A stretch of DNA of 64,000 nt from Agromyces hippuratus (GTDB lineage Bacteria > Actinomycetota > Actinomycetes > Actinomycetales > Microbacteriaceae). The position numbers and the translations under genes are program-made. Where the stretch lies: positions 124,001-188,000 of the forward strand of contig NZ_JACCFI010000001.1 of NCBI RefSeq assembly GCF_013410355.1. The letters run 5' to 3'. The notes below the pieces were generated by a model. That model had not been told where the DNA came from. It did not search any database and worked only from the letters and a program-made list of their open reading frames with translations. Shown here piece by piece: positions 16,562-24,735 of this stretch; position 1 is the first letter of the stretch, and the number at the start of each line of letters is the position of its first letter.

Positions 16562-17707
16562 ATGACGACCATCATCCGCGCCGAAGCGGCGCACGACTTC
16601 CTCGCCCTCGTCCCGGCGCTGGCCGGGTTCCAGCCGCAGCGCTCGCTCGTCTGCGTGGCGTTCAGCGGGAACCGCACGGCCGGCGTGCTTCGGTACGACC
16701 TCCCACGACGGGCGCGCGATCGCGCACCGCTCGCAGCCGTGATCGTCGGCACGCTCTGCCGTATGCGCGGCGTCGACGCCGTCGTGCCGATCGTGTACAC
16801 CGAGGCTCGATTCGGCGCGGGCCGGGGGATGCCGGAGCGACCACTGCTCGGGATGCTCACCGCCCGCGCCGAGGAGGCCGGATTCCTCGTGCGCGATGCG
16901 CTGTGCCGGGCATCCGACGGATGGGGGTCGCTGCTCGATCCGGCGACACCGACCACGGGGCATCCGCTCGCGCTCATCGACGAGAGCCCCGTGCTGCGTC
17001 TCGCCGCGGCGGAGGGGGAGGTCGTGGCCTCGTCGCCGGCCGCGAGCGCGGACCTGCCGGAGCCCGAGCCCGAGGTCGCCGCTCGACTCGCCGAATCGCT
17101 CGCGCAGCTCACCGGCGACGGTCGTGCAGACGCGCTGCGGCGGCTGGGCGGGAATGCCGATCCGGTCGGGCTCGTCGAGACGCTGCTCGTGCGCGACGGC
17201 ACGCATCCGCCGCTCAGGCTCGCGTGGTTCCTGCACCTCGCGTCCCTTCCCGCCGTGCGCGACGCCATGATGCTCCAGATCGGGTTCGGCGCGCTGATCG
17301 GCGAGGCGGCGCACGATGACGCGGTCGCCACGGCCGAGCGGGCGGCCGAGCTCGACGAGACGATCGAGGCCCTCGTCGTGCGCGAGTCGGCGACCGGTAC
17401 GACCGCCGAAGTCAGCGAGATGCTCTCCCGGCTCATGGTCGGCCGGTCGCAGCTGCGCCCGGATGCGCGTCGGGTCGAGCGGGCGCTCGCGCTGCTGCGG
17501 CAGCTGGTCGCGAACGCCCCGACGACGCATCGCGTCGGCCCGCTCTGCATTGCCGCATGGCTCGCGTGGTCGCTCGGCAGGGGGTCGGCGGCCGGGGCGT
17601 ACCTCGATCGGGCCGTGGAGATCGATCCCGGTCACTCGATGGCGGGCCTGCTCGGCGTCCTCGTCGGCAGTGGCACGCTGCCCGAATGGGCGTTCAGTGG
17701 CCGGTGA
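16562..17707 (+). CDS. DUF4192 family protein
   Basis: A 381-residue actinobacterial protein of unknown function. The N-terminus (IIRAEAAHDFLALVPALAGF, then PQRSLVCVAF) is typical of DUF4192. The C-terminal part, from about residue 300, is helical and alanine/leucine rich, with a TPR-like end (GAYLDRAVEIDPGHSMAGLL). No enzyme motif is recognised. ATG at 16562 has only a weak GAGG upstream. Its last 14 bases overlap the convergent oxidase gene. A CGTCCTCCACAG word shared with the EssC-like gene lies upstream. Confidence 0.82.
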   Translation: MTTIIRAEAAHDFLALVPALAGFQPQRSLVCVAFSGNRTAGVLRYDLPRRARDRAPLAAVIVGTLCRMRGVDAVVPIVYTEARFGAGRGMPERPLLGMLTARAEEAGFLVRDALCRASDGWGSLLDPATPTTGHPLALIDESPVLRLAAAEGEVVASSPAASADLPEPEPEVAARLAESLAQLTGDGRADALRRLGGNADPVGLVETLLVRDGTHPPLRLAWFLHLASLPAVRDAMMLQIGFGALIGEAAHDDAVATAERAAELDETIEALVVRESATGTTAEVSEMLSRLMVGRSQLRPDARRVERALALLRQLVANAPTTHRVGPLCIAAWLAWSLGRGSAAGAYLDRAVEIDPGHSMAGLLGVLVGSGTLPEWAFSGR

Positions 17708-19145
17708 GCCCGCCGACGGCACGGGCGAGCAGCGACGACCGGCCGGTGAGGCGCTCCTCCGCGTCGGAGAATCGCATGCCGAGCACGCCGAGGTTCGCAC
17801 CCAGGTACCGCAGCGGCTCGGGCTCCCACAGCGGCGATCGGTGATTCACCCAAGGGAGGGCGGTCAGGTCGCTCTGCACGCCGCGCACGAGGTCGGCCAT
17901 GGTCCGACCGGCGAGATTCGTGGTCGAGAGGCCGTCGCCGACGTACGCGCCGGCGAAGCCCACTCCGGTCTTCGGGTTGTAGCTCGCGGTCGCGTTCCAA
18001 TCGCGTGCGACGCCGAGTGGTCCGCCCCATCGGTGGGTGATGCGGGTGCCGTCGATCGCGGGGAAGAGCTCGAACAGCGCGGTGCGCAGTCGGTGGAAGA
18101 CGGTCTCCACGTGTTCGAACGCGGGATCCAGCGCGCTGCCCCAGTGGTAGCTCGCGCCCCGACCACCGAAGGCGAACCGGTTGTCGGCGGTGCGCTGTCC
18201 GTACACGAGCAGATGGCGGAAATCGCTGAACGTCGTGCCGTGCGCGAGCCCGATCTCGTCCCAGACCTCGTCGGGGAGCGGTTCGGTCGCGATCATGAGG
18301 GAGTACAGGGGGAGGATGCGCCGGCGCACACGCGGCAGGCTCGCACCGTACCCCTCGGTCGCGACGATCACGTGTCGTGCCGAGACCGTGCCCTCGGCAT
18401 CGCTGCCGTCGAGCGCGCGGAACCGCACCCGGCCCGCCGACCAGTCGACGACCTCGGTCTGATCGAACAGCGAGACGCCGAGCTCCTCGACGACACGGGC
18501 GAGGCCGCGCACGAGTTTCGCCGGGTGCACCCGTGCGCACGACGGATCGAAGACCGCGTCGGGCGCACGGCCGTCGAGACCGGTCGCACCGAACCTCTCC
18601 TCGACGCGGTGCCGGTCCCAGTACTCGAGCGCGTCGACCCCGAACCGGCGTGCGTCGTCGACCTCGGCGACGGCGAGTTCGCGCTGGGCATCGCTCCGTG
18701 CGAAGGTGACCGTGCCGCCCTTCACGAAGTCGCAGTCGATGCCCTCGCGCGCCGTGACACGGCCGACCTCGTCGACCGTGTCGAGCATCGCACGGCGCAT
18801 CGCGATCGCCTGGTCGTAGCCGTGATCGCGCTCGATCGACGCGGCCGACTGGGGGAACAGCGCCGAGCACCAGCCGCCGTTGCGGCCCGAGGCTCCGAAC
18901 CCCGAGAACTCGCGCTCGAGCACGGCGATGCGCAAGGTCGGATCCGCCTTCGCCAGGGCGTATGCGGTCCAGAGTGCCGTGAGTCCACCGCCGATCAGGC
19001 AGACGTCGAACCGGGCGCTCGAGGCGAGGGCCGCGCGCGGGCGGAGGTCGTCGAGCCCGCGCGCGACCAGGTCATCGAGCCAGAAGCTCACCCGACGGGA
19101 CGAATCCGGTGAGGCGTCCGTCACCGTCGGGCGAGCCCCCGCCAT
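17694..19145 (-). CDS. FAD-dependent DAO-family oxidase (PuuB-like)
   Basis: A 483-residue flavoprotein of the D-amino-acid oxidase/glycine oxidase superfamily. The dinucleotide-binding motif CLIGGGLTALWTAY lies near 50-63, a conserved GASGRNGGWCSALFPQ near 90-105, and the C-terminal FAD contact GFAGAYVGDGLSTTNLAGR near 415. The GRNGGWCSALFPQ stretch resembles gamma-glutamylputrescine oxidase and related amine oxidases. It starts in a TGATG overlap with the aminotransferase gene, so the pair likely oxidises and transaminates the same amine. A putrescine substrate is inferred from the context only. Confidence 0.85.
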   Translation of the reverse strand: MAGARPTVTDASPDSSRRVSFWLDDLVARGLDDLRPRAALASSARFDVCLIGGGLTALWTAYALAKADPTLRIAVLEREFSGFGASGRNGGWCSALFPQSAASIERDHGYDQAIAMRRAMLDTVDEVGRVTAREGIDCDFVKGGTVTFARSDAQRELAVAEVDDARRFGVDALEYWDRHRVEERFGATGLDGRAPDAVFDPSCARVHPAKLVRGLARVVEELGVSLFDQTEVVDWSAGRVRFRALDGSDAEGTVSARHVIVATEGYGASLPRVRRRILPLYSLMIATEPLPDEVWDEIGLAHGTTFSDFRHLLVYGQRTADNRFAFGGRGASYHWGSALDPAFEHVETVFHRLRTALFELFPAIDGTRITHRWGGPLGVARDWNATASYNPKTGVGFAGAYVGDGLSTTNLAGRTMADLVRGVQSDLTALPWVNHRSPLWEPEPLRYLGANLGVLGMRFSDAEERLTGRSSLLARAVGGLTGH

Positions 19146-20533
19146 CAGAGCCGGTTGGAGGCTTCGGTCAGCACACCGCGCAGCTTCTGCTCGATCTCGG
19201 CGAACTCCGCCGGGCCGATGGTGAGCGGCGGTGCCAGCTGGATCACGGGGTCGCCGCGGTCGTCGGCGCGGCAGTAGAGACCCGCGTCGAAGAGCGCCTT
19301 CGAGAGGAAGCCGCGGAGCAGGCGCTCGGACTCGTCGTCGTCGAAGGTCTCGCGCGTCTCCTTGTCCTTCACGAGCTCGATGCCGAAGAAGTAGCCGTCG
19401 CCGCGCACGTCGCCGACGATCGGCAGGTCGAGCAGCTTCTCGAGCTCGGCGCGGAACAGCGGCGAGTTCTCGAGAACCCGTTCGTTCAGCTTCTCCTCCT
19501 CGAAGATGTCGAGGTTCTCGAGTGCCACCGCGGCCGAGACCGGGTGCCCGCCGAACGTGTAGCCGTGGTAGAACGACGTGTTGCCCTCGGCGAACGGGGC
19601 GTAGATCTTCTCGGAGACGATCGTCGCGCCGATGGGGGAGTAGCCCGAGGTCATCGCCTTCGCGCACGTGATCATGTCGGGCACGTAGCCGTAGGCGTCG
19701 CATGCGAACATGTGGCCGAGACGGCCGAACGCGCAGATGACCTCGTCGGACACGAGGAGCACGTCGTACTGGTCGCAGATCTCGCGCACGCGCTTGAAGT
19801 AGCCGGGGGGCGGCGGGAAGCAGCCGCCGGAGTTCTGCACCGGCTCGAGGAACACGGCGGCGACCGTCTCGGGGCCCTCGAAGAGGATCATCTCCTCGAT
19901 GCGGTTCGCGGCCCAGAGGCCGAAGGCTTCGAGGTCGTCGGCCGGGGCGCCCATCTCGGCGGCGCGGTAGAAGTTCGTGTTCGGCACGCGGAACCCGCCG
20001 GGGGTGACCGGCTCGAACATCTCCTTCATGCCGGGGATGCCCGTGATCGCGAGGGCGCCCTGCGGGGTGCCGTGGTAGGCGACCGAGCGGGAGATCACCT
20101 TGTGCTTCGTCGGCCGGCCCTGGAGCTTCCAGTAGTACTTGGCGAGCTTGAAGGCCGTCTCGACGGCTTCTCCGCCGCCCGTCGAGAAGAAGACCCGGTT
20201 GAGGTCGGCGGGCGCGTAGCCCGCAAGGCGGTCGGCGAGCTCGATCGCCGAGGGGTGGGCGTACGACCAGATCGGGAAGAAGGCGAGCTGCTCCGCCTGC
20301 TTGGCGGCGACCTCGGCGAGCCGCGCGCGCCCGTGGCCGGCGTTCACGACGAAGAGGCCGGCCAGCCCGTCGAAGTACTCCCGGCCCTGGACGTCGTAGA
20401 TGTGGTGGCCCTGACCGCGGGTGATGATCGGCACTCCCGACGTCTCCATGGTGGACTGCCGGGAGAAGTGCATCCAGAGATGATCCTTCGCCTTCTGCTG
20501 CAGCGCGTCGTTGTCGTAGACCGTGTCGGTCAT
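19145..20533 (-). CDS. Class III aminotransferase, putative putrescine/omega-amine transaminase
   Basis: A 462-residue PLP enzyme of the SpuC/omega-transaminase type. Visible landmarks are YFDGLAGLFVVNAGHGR near 60, STGGGEAVETAFKLAKYYW near 117, the SVAYHGTPQGALA stretch, SDEVICAFGRLG (PLP-ring Asp) and the Schiff-base lysine in ITCAKAMTSGYSPIG near 290. The ATG at 20533 is preferred over one six bases upstream because AAAGGG lies at the right distance. Downstream of the Lrp regulator gene, it probably feeds amine nitrogen to pyruvate or 2-oxoglutarate. The exact substrate is inferred. Confidence 0.85.
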   Translation of the reverse strand: MTDTVYDNDALQQKAKDHLWMHFSRQSTMETSGVPIITRGQGHHIYDVQGREYFDGLAGLFVVNAGHGRARLAEVAAKQAEQLAFFPIWSYAHPSAIELADRLAGYAPADLNRVFFSTGGGEAVETAFKLAKYYWKLQGRPTKHKVISRSVAYHGTPQGALAITGIPGMKEMFEPVTPGGFRVPNTNFYRAAEMGAPADDLEAFGLWAANRIEEMILFEGPETVAAVFLEPVQNSGGCFPPPPGYFKRVREICDQYDVLLVSDEVICAFGRLGHMFACDAYGYVPDMITCAKAMTSGYSPIGATIVSEKIYAPFAEGNTSFYHGYTFGGHPVSAAVALENLDIFEEEKLNERVLENSPLFRAELEKLLDLPIVGDVRGDGYFFGIELVKDKETRETFDDDESERLLRGFLSKALFDAGLYCRADDRGDPVIQLAPPLTIGPAEFAEIEQKLRGVLTEASNRL

Positions 20534-20565
20534 TGCCATCCCTTTCTCGATGAGCACCCGCCGAA

Positions 20566-21048
20566 TCAGCGGGTGCCCCAGTTGTAGAACTGCTTCTGGA
20601 GCTTCAGGTAGACGAACGTCTCGGTCGACTGCACGCCCTCGATCACGCGGATGCGCGTGTTCAGGAGTTCGAGCAGCTCGTCGTCGTTCTCGCAGACGAC
20701 CTCGGCCATCACGTCGAAGCTGCCGGCGGTGAGTACGACGTAGTCGATCTCGGGGATCTCGGCGAGGCGAGCGGCGAGCACGCGGGTGTCACCCGCCGTG
20801 CGGATGCCGATCATCGCCTGCGTGGTGAAGCCGAGCTGCATCGGGTCGGTCACGGCCACGATCTGCATGACGCCCGACTCGGTGAGCCGCTGCACGCGCT
20901 GGCGCACGGCGGCCTCCGACAGGCCGACGGCCTTTCCGACATCGGCGTACGAACGCCGTCCATCGGCCTGCAGCTGCTCGATGATCGCCTTCGAGACCTC
21001 GTCGAGCTGCACGGGTCGGGACTGCGAGGAACGCCCGTTGTTCGTCAT
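20566..21048 (-). CDS. Lrp/AsnC-family regulator
   Basis: A 160-residue feast/famine regulator. The N-terminal winged helix-turn-helix covers about 15-65 (DEVSKAIIEQLQADGRRSYA then VGLSEAAVRQRVQRL), and the C-terminal RAM ligand-binding domain has the usual IDYVVLTAGSFDVMAEVVCE and a final VIEGVQSTETFVYLKLQKQ. It is 32 bases upstream of the aminotransferase and reads the same way. It very likely controls this amine-degradation operon and perhaps its own promoter, where GATTC/GAATC repeats are visible. Confidence 0.93.
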   Translation of the reverse strand: MTNNGRSSQSRPVQLDEVSKAIIEQLQADGRRSYADVGKAVGLSEAAVRQRVQRLTESGVMQIVAVTDPMQLGFTTQAMIGIRTAGDTRVLAARLAEIPEIDYVVLTAGSFDVMAEVVCENDDELLELLNTRIRVIEGVQSTETFVYLKLQKQFYNWGTR

Positions 21049-21054
21049 GCCACG

Positions 21055-21060
21055 ATTGTG
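21055..21060 (-). promoter_or_regulatory. -10-like element of the Lrp gene
   Basis: CACAAT on the minus strand ends six bases before the ATG at 21048, predicting a leaderless mRNA. It departs from TANNNT at the first position. Confidence 0.35.
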
Positions 21061-21086
21061 ACAGTGGCGGATGCCCCATGCAAGCG

Positions 21087-21132
21087 ATTCCGTTGAATAC
21101 CGGTGCGAAATCGACTGAATCCACAGCGATTC
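21087..21132. promoter_or_regulatory. Candidate Lrp operator with repeated GATTC half-sites
   Basis: ATTCCGTTGAAT (21087-21098) is an inverted repeat, and GAATC (21117-21121) pairs with GATTC (21128-21132). All lie within 85 bases upstream of the Lrp gene. Lrp proteins bind such degenerate, clustered palindromes, so autoregulation is plausible. Confidence 0.4.
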
Positions 21133-21271
21133 GTGTGGTTCGACTACGGATCACGGAGGGCGTCGACACGGCCCGGCATCGGCCCGGCCCCGGCGCGGCC
21201 CGGAATCCGGCACCCACGAACCAGGGAGGACGGACCTGCGCACGACCCTCGTGCGCCGGCCCGCACGGTGC

Positions 21272-21277
21272 CAGAAT
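21272..21277 (+). promoter_or_regulatory. -10 element of the kinase/FHA cluster, leaderless
   Basis: CAGAAT ends six bases before the ATG at 21284, the first gene of the large cluster. There is no ribosome site, so a leaderless start is likely. Confidence 0.4.
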
Positions 21278-21283
21278 GTCCGC

Positions 21284-22327
21284 ATGGTCTCAGGCGCTGT
21301 CTCGAGTTCGGCGTCGGCCGGTGCACCCGCGTGGGACGTGATCGTGGGAGACCGGTTCATCGCGGCGCTCGCCGCACCCGCTCCCGAAGCGGTGCTGAGC
21401 GCACTCTCCGAAGCGGCGAGCGACGGCCGACTCGTGCTCGAGGCGCTCGTCGGGCTGGTGCCGTCGGGCCGCGTCGACCCGGTGGAGTCGTTCGGTCTCG
21501 TCTGGTGGGCGGAGGCGGAGGCGGAGGCGACGAGCGTGACCGTCGTCGTTCGCGGCGACGCGGTCGTCGACCTCGCCTCACCGGGCGGCAGCCGCAGGTT
21601 CGATGCACGCGGCATCCGCCCGTGGCACCTCGCCGACTTCGACGACGTGGTGGCGCTGCGCATCACCGACGCTGCGACGCCGCTCGAACGCGAGCAGACC
21701 GCGGGCGAGCCGGTGGTGCCTCGACGGGCGAGCCTGCGAGCCTCCTCGGTCGAGTGGTCGGCGGCGGGGCCGGCGGATGCCCCTGCTCCCACGCCCTGGC
21801 TCGACGCCGACACGTTGCTCGCGCCCCGCCAGCGGGAGGCGGATCTCGCGGCATCCGTCGCCGACACGGTCATCACCCCGCGGCAGGTGCGGCGCGTCCC
21901 GGATGCCACCGGCACCACGCCGACCGACTCGCCCGCGTCTCCGACAGCCGCCGCAGCGGATCCAGCGCCGAACGGCCCTCGCTTCCGCATCGGCGACGGC
22001 CGGCCCGTGACGGTCACGGCACCCGTGCTCATCGGTCGGAAGCCACTGCCTCCGCGCATCGCCGGCAGCGGCATGCCGCCCGAACTCCTCACGGTCGAAT
22101 CGCCGGCCGCGATCGTCTCGGGCACCCACCTCGAGCTGCGCGTCGTCGGCACCCGACTCGTCGCGACCGACCTGCACTCGACCAACGGCACCGTGCTCCG
22201 CACGGCGTCCGGCACACGTCGGCTCCGTGCGGGAGAGTCGGTCGTGGTGCTTCCCGGCACCCGTCTCGATCTCGGAGACGATACGATCATCGAGATCCTC
22301 CTCGCCCAGGGTTCCCCCGGCGCATGA
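21284..22327 (+). CDS. FHA-domain protein (first gene of cluster)
   Basis: A soluble protein of 347 residues. The N-terminal 150 residues are a compact hydrophobic domain of unknown family. A proline/alanine/threonine-rich linker follows at about 150-235, then a C-terminal forkhead-associated domain at about 240-340. The FHA signature is visible as LIGRKPLPP, then SGTHLELR and HSTNGT. FHA domains bind phosphothreonine, so it is a likely reader of the kinase two genes downstream. The linker threonines could be kinase targets. It is 25 bases before the phosphatase gene. Confidence 0.88.
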   Translation: MVSGAVSSSASAGAPAWDVIVGDRFIAALAAPAPEAVLSALSEAASDGRLVLEALVGLVPSGRVDPVESFGLVWWAEAEAEATSVTVVVRGDAVVDLASPGGSRRFDARGIRPWHLADFDDVVALRITDAATPLEREQTAGEPVVPRRASLRASSVEWSAAGPADAPAPTPWLDADTLLAPRQREADLAASVADTVITPRQVRRVPDATGTTPTDSPASPTAAAADPAPNGPRFRIGDGRPVTVTAPVLIGRKPLPPRIAGSGMPPELLTVESPAAIVSGTHLELRVVGTRLVATDLHSTNGTVLRTASGTRRLRAGESVVVLPGTRLDLGDDTIIEILLAQGSPGA

Positions 22328-22352
22328 CCCGAACAGACAGCAGGCTTCACAG

Positions 22353-23180
22353 GTGACCCAGATCGGCAATGGCAACGCCCGCCATCGGATCACGCTGCCC
22401 GACGGCACCGAGGTCACCCTCGCCTGGGCAGCGGTCACCGACACCGGACTGCGCCGCGAGGTGAACGAAGACAGCTTCGTCGCCCAGGCGCCGATCTTCG
22501 CCGTGGCCGACGGCATGGGCGGTCACGCCGCGGGCGACTTCGCGAGCGCCGCGGTCGTCACCCGGCTCGCCGAGCACGGCGGCAAGGCCCTCGTCGGCAC
22601 GCCCGAGATCGACCACGCGCTCCGCCTCGCAGTGCAGGACATGGGCCGCGGCGCCGGAGTCACCGACGAGGGCAGCGGCACGACGGTCACCGGTGCCGCG
22701 ATCGGGGCGATCGCCGACGAGCCGGCCTGGATCGTGTTCAACATCGGCGATTCGCGCGTCTACCGACTGGTGGGCGGCGTGCTCGAGCAGTTGACGGTCG
22801 ACCACTCGATCGTGCAGGAACTCGTCGACGCGGGGCAGATCACGCGCGAAGAGGCCGACACGCACCCGCACTCGAACGTGATCACGCGTGCCGTCGGCTT
22901 CCACGAGGCACCGATCCCCGACTATCGCGCGATCGCCGTCGAGCCAGGCATGCGGCTCCTCGTCTGCTCCGACGGGCTCACGAAGGAGCTCACGACCTAT
23001 GGCATCCGCCACTTCCTCGTCGCCAATGCGAAGGCCGAGAAGGCCGCGCACCAGCTGCTCGAGGCTGCGCTGGGCAACGGAGGACGCGACAACGTCACGG
23101 CGATCGTGATCGACGTCCTGAAGGTCGTGCGCCCCGCGGGCGCGCAGCCGTCGGGCGAGGTCGAGCCGGCGCACCGCTGA
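22353..23180 (+). CDS. PP2C-type Ser/Thr protein phosphatase
   Basis: A 275-residue metal-dependent PPM phosphatase of the PstP/PrpC type, but without the transmembrane and extracellular parts of PstP. Metal-binding motifs are intact: NEDSF near 39, VADGMGGHAAGDFAS near 52, SGTTVTGAAI, FNIGDSRVYR near 130, CSDGLTKEL near 208 and GGRDNVTAIVID near 246. It should reverse phosphorylation by the neighbouring kinase. The GTG at 22353 has a poor ribosome site; translation may follow from the FHA gene. Confidence 0.92.
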   Translation: MTQIGNGNARHRITLPDGTEVTLAWAAVTDTGLRREVNEDSFVAQAPIFAVADGMGGHAAGDFASAAVVTRLAEHGGKALVGTPEIDHALRLAVQDMGRGAGVTDEGSGTTVTGAAIGAIADEPAWIVFNIGDSRVYRLVGGVLEQLTVDHSIVQELVDAGQITREEADTHPHSNVITRAVGFHEAPIPDYRAIAVEPGMRLLVCSDGLTKELTTYGIRHFLVANAKAEKAAHQLLEAALGNGGRDNVTAIVIDVLKVVRPAGAQPSGEVEPAHR

Positions 23181-23198
23181 TCCCGGCTCGCAGCCGGC

Positions 23199-23249
23199 CC
23201 TCGTGATGTGCACAGCACCACGAGGCATCCGTCGCCCGCGGATACAATG
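23199..23249 (+). promoter_or_regulatory. Hairpin and internal promoter before the kinase gene
   Basis: CCTCGTG (23199-23205) pairs with CACGAGG (23219-23225) around the palindrome TGTGCACA (23207-23214). TACAAT at 23244-23249 follows and would start an mRNA with a leader of about 58 bases. The 133-base gap is the longest early in the cluster, so the kinase gene and those after it may have their own control. Confidence 0.45.
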
Positions 23250-23313
23250 ATGGGCACCGGGCGCCACCGGCCACCGGGCGGCGTCCCACCGACCCAGAGC
23301 AGGCAGGAGGATC

Positions 23314-24735
23314 GTGTCTCGACGACTGCCGTCCACGCCTCCGAACCTGCCGGGTTTCGCGTTCATCCGCGTGCTCGGGTCGGGCGGATTCGCCGACGTC
23401 TTCCTCTACGAGCAGAACATGCCGCGACGCCTCGTCGCGGTGAAGGTGCTGCTCGCCGAGGTCGTCAACGACGACCTGCGGCAGATGTTCCAGGCCGAGG
23501 CGAACCTCATGGCCCAGCTCTCCTCCCACCCGTCGATCCTCACGGTCTACCAGGCCAGCGTCGCGGCCGACGGCCGGCCGTACCTGGTGATGGAGTACTG
23601 CTCCGCCTCGCTCGGACAGCGCTACCGTGCCGTGCAGCTGCCGCTGGCCGAGGTGCTCGCCGTCGGCGTGCGCATCGCGAGTGCGGTCGAGACGGCGCAT
23701 CGGCAGGGCGTGCTGCACCGGGACATCAAGCCGTCGAACATCCTCACCACCGCGTACGGTCACCCCGTGCTCTCCGACTTCGGCATCGCGGCGACACTCG
23801 GCGAGGCCGAGTCGTCCGACGCGGTCGGCCTGTCGATCCCGTGGTCGGCGCCCGAGGTGCTGCACGACGAGGTGTCGGGCAGTGTCGCGAGCGAGGTCTG
23901 GTCGCTCGGCGCCACCGTCTACTCGCTCCTCGCCGGTCGCAGTCCGTTCGAGACGCCGGGCGGCGACAACGGATCCGGCGCGCTCATGGGTCGGATCGAC
24001 AAGGCGAAGTACACGCCCACCGGGCGCCCCGACGTGCCGAAGAGCCTCGAGCAGGTGCTCGCGCGTTCGATGTCGCGTCGGCCGTCGAGCCGGCAGTCGA
24101 GTGCGCTCGAGTTCGTCCGCGACCTGCAGTCGGTCGAGGAGGAGCTCGGGCTCTCCCAGACGCCGCTCGAGGTCGCGATGGACGACTGGGCGCTCGCGAC
24201 CGCCGTCGACGTCGACGAGCAGACCCGCATCAGCGGGGCCCACGGCATCGGCGACGGCGCACCGCGACGGCGGCGCGCGCGGAGCGGGGCCCTCGGCTCC
24301 ACCCGGTCGGAGGCGGACTCCCGCCCTCGTGACCTCGGCACGAGCCGCATCCGCACGACCCCGCCGACGTCGGCTCGCCTCGCGTGGGGCATCTCCCTCG
24401 TCTCGGTGCTGCTGATCGCGCTCGTCGGCGCCGGCGCGTACTTCGTGATCCAGGGCACCAGGTCGATCCCCGTCGTGACCGACGTGCAGGGCGTCGATGC
24501 GGGTGAGACCGTGACCTTCTCCTGGAACGACCCGGGGCTCCAGAGCTCCGATGCGTACGTCGTGACCGTCGACGGCGAGACCCTGCCGTTGCAGCGAGAG
24601 GCGCGGGTGACCGTGCCGGCCGAAGACGGCGACCGGGTCTGCGCGAGCGTGCGGGTCGTGCGCGACGGAAAGTCGGGCGCCTCCAGCGCCGAGCGCTGCG
24701 TCGAGGTGTCCGTCGACCTGGGTGCGGGTGCATGA
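23314..24735 (+). CDS. Membrane Ser/Thr protein kinase
   Basis: A 473-residue Hanks-type kinase. The glycine loop LGSGGFADV is at 21-29, the ATP lysine is Lys44 in VAVKVL, the catalytic loop HRDIKPSN starts near 135, and DFG and APEV follow, so it should be active. One transmembrane helix lies at about 363-385. The external C-terminus is a single FN3-like domain (VTFSWNDPGLQSSDAYVVTV) instead of PASTA repeats. The ribosome site CAGGAGG (23304-23310) fixes the GTG start. Its stop overlaps the start of the giant Ig/FN3 gene. This matches the kinase-FN3 pair of the bifidobacterial PFNA cluster. Confidence 0.93.
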   Translation: MSRRLPSTPPNLPGFAFIRVLGSGGFADVFLYEQNMPRRLVAVKVLLAEVVNDDLRQMFQAEANLMAQLSSHPSILTVYQASVAADGRPYLVMEYCSASLGQRYRAVQLPLAEVLAVGVRIASAVETAHRQGVLHRDIKPSNILTTAYGHPVLSDFGIAATLGEAESSDAVGLSIPWSAPEVLHDEVSGSVASEVWSLGATVYSLLAGRSPFETPGGDNGSGALMGRIDKAKYTPTGRPDVPKSLEQVLARSMSRRPSSRQSSALEFVRDLQSVEEELGLSQTPLEVAMDDWALATAVDVDEQTRISGAHGIGDGAPRRRRARSGALGSTRSEADSRPRDLGTSRIRTTPPTSARLAWGISLVSVLLIALVGAGAYFVIQGTRSIPVVTDVQGVDAGETVTFSWNDPGLQSSDAYVVTVDGETLPLQREARVTVPAEDGDRVCASVRVVRDGKSGASSAERCVEVSVDLGAGA

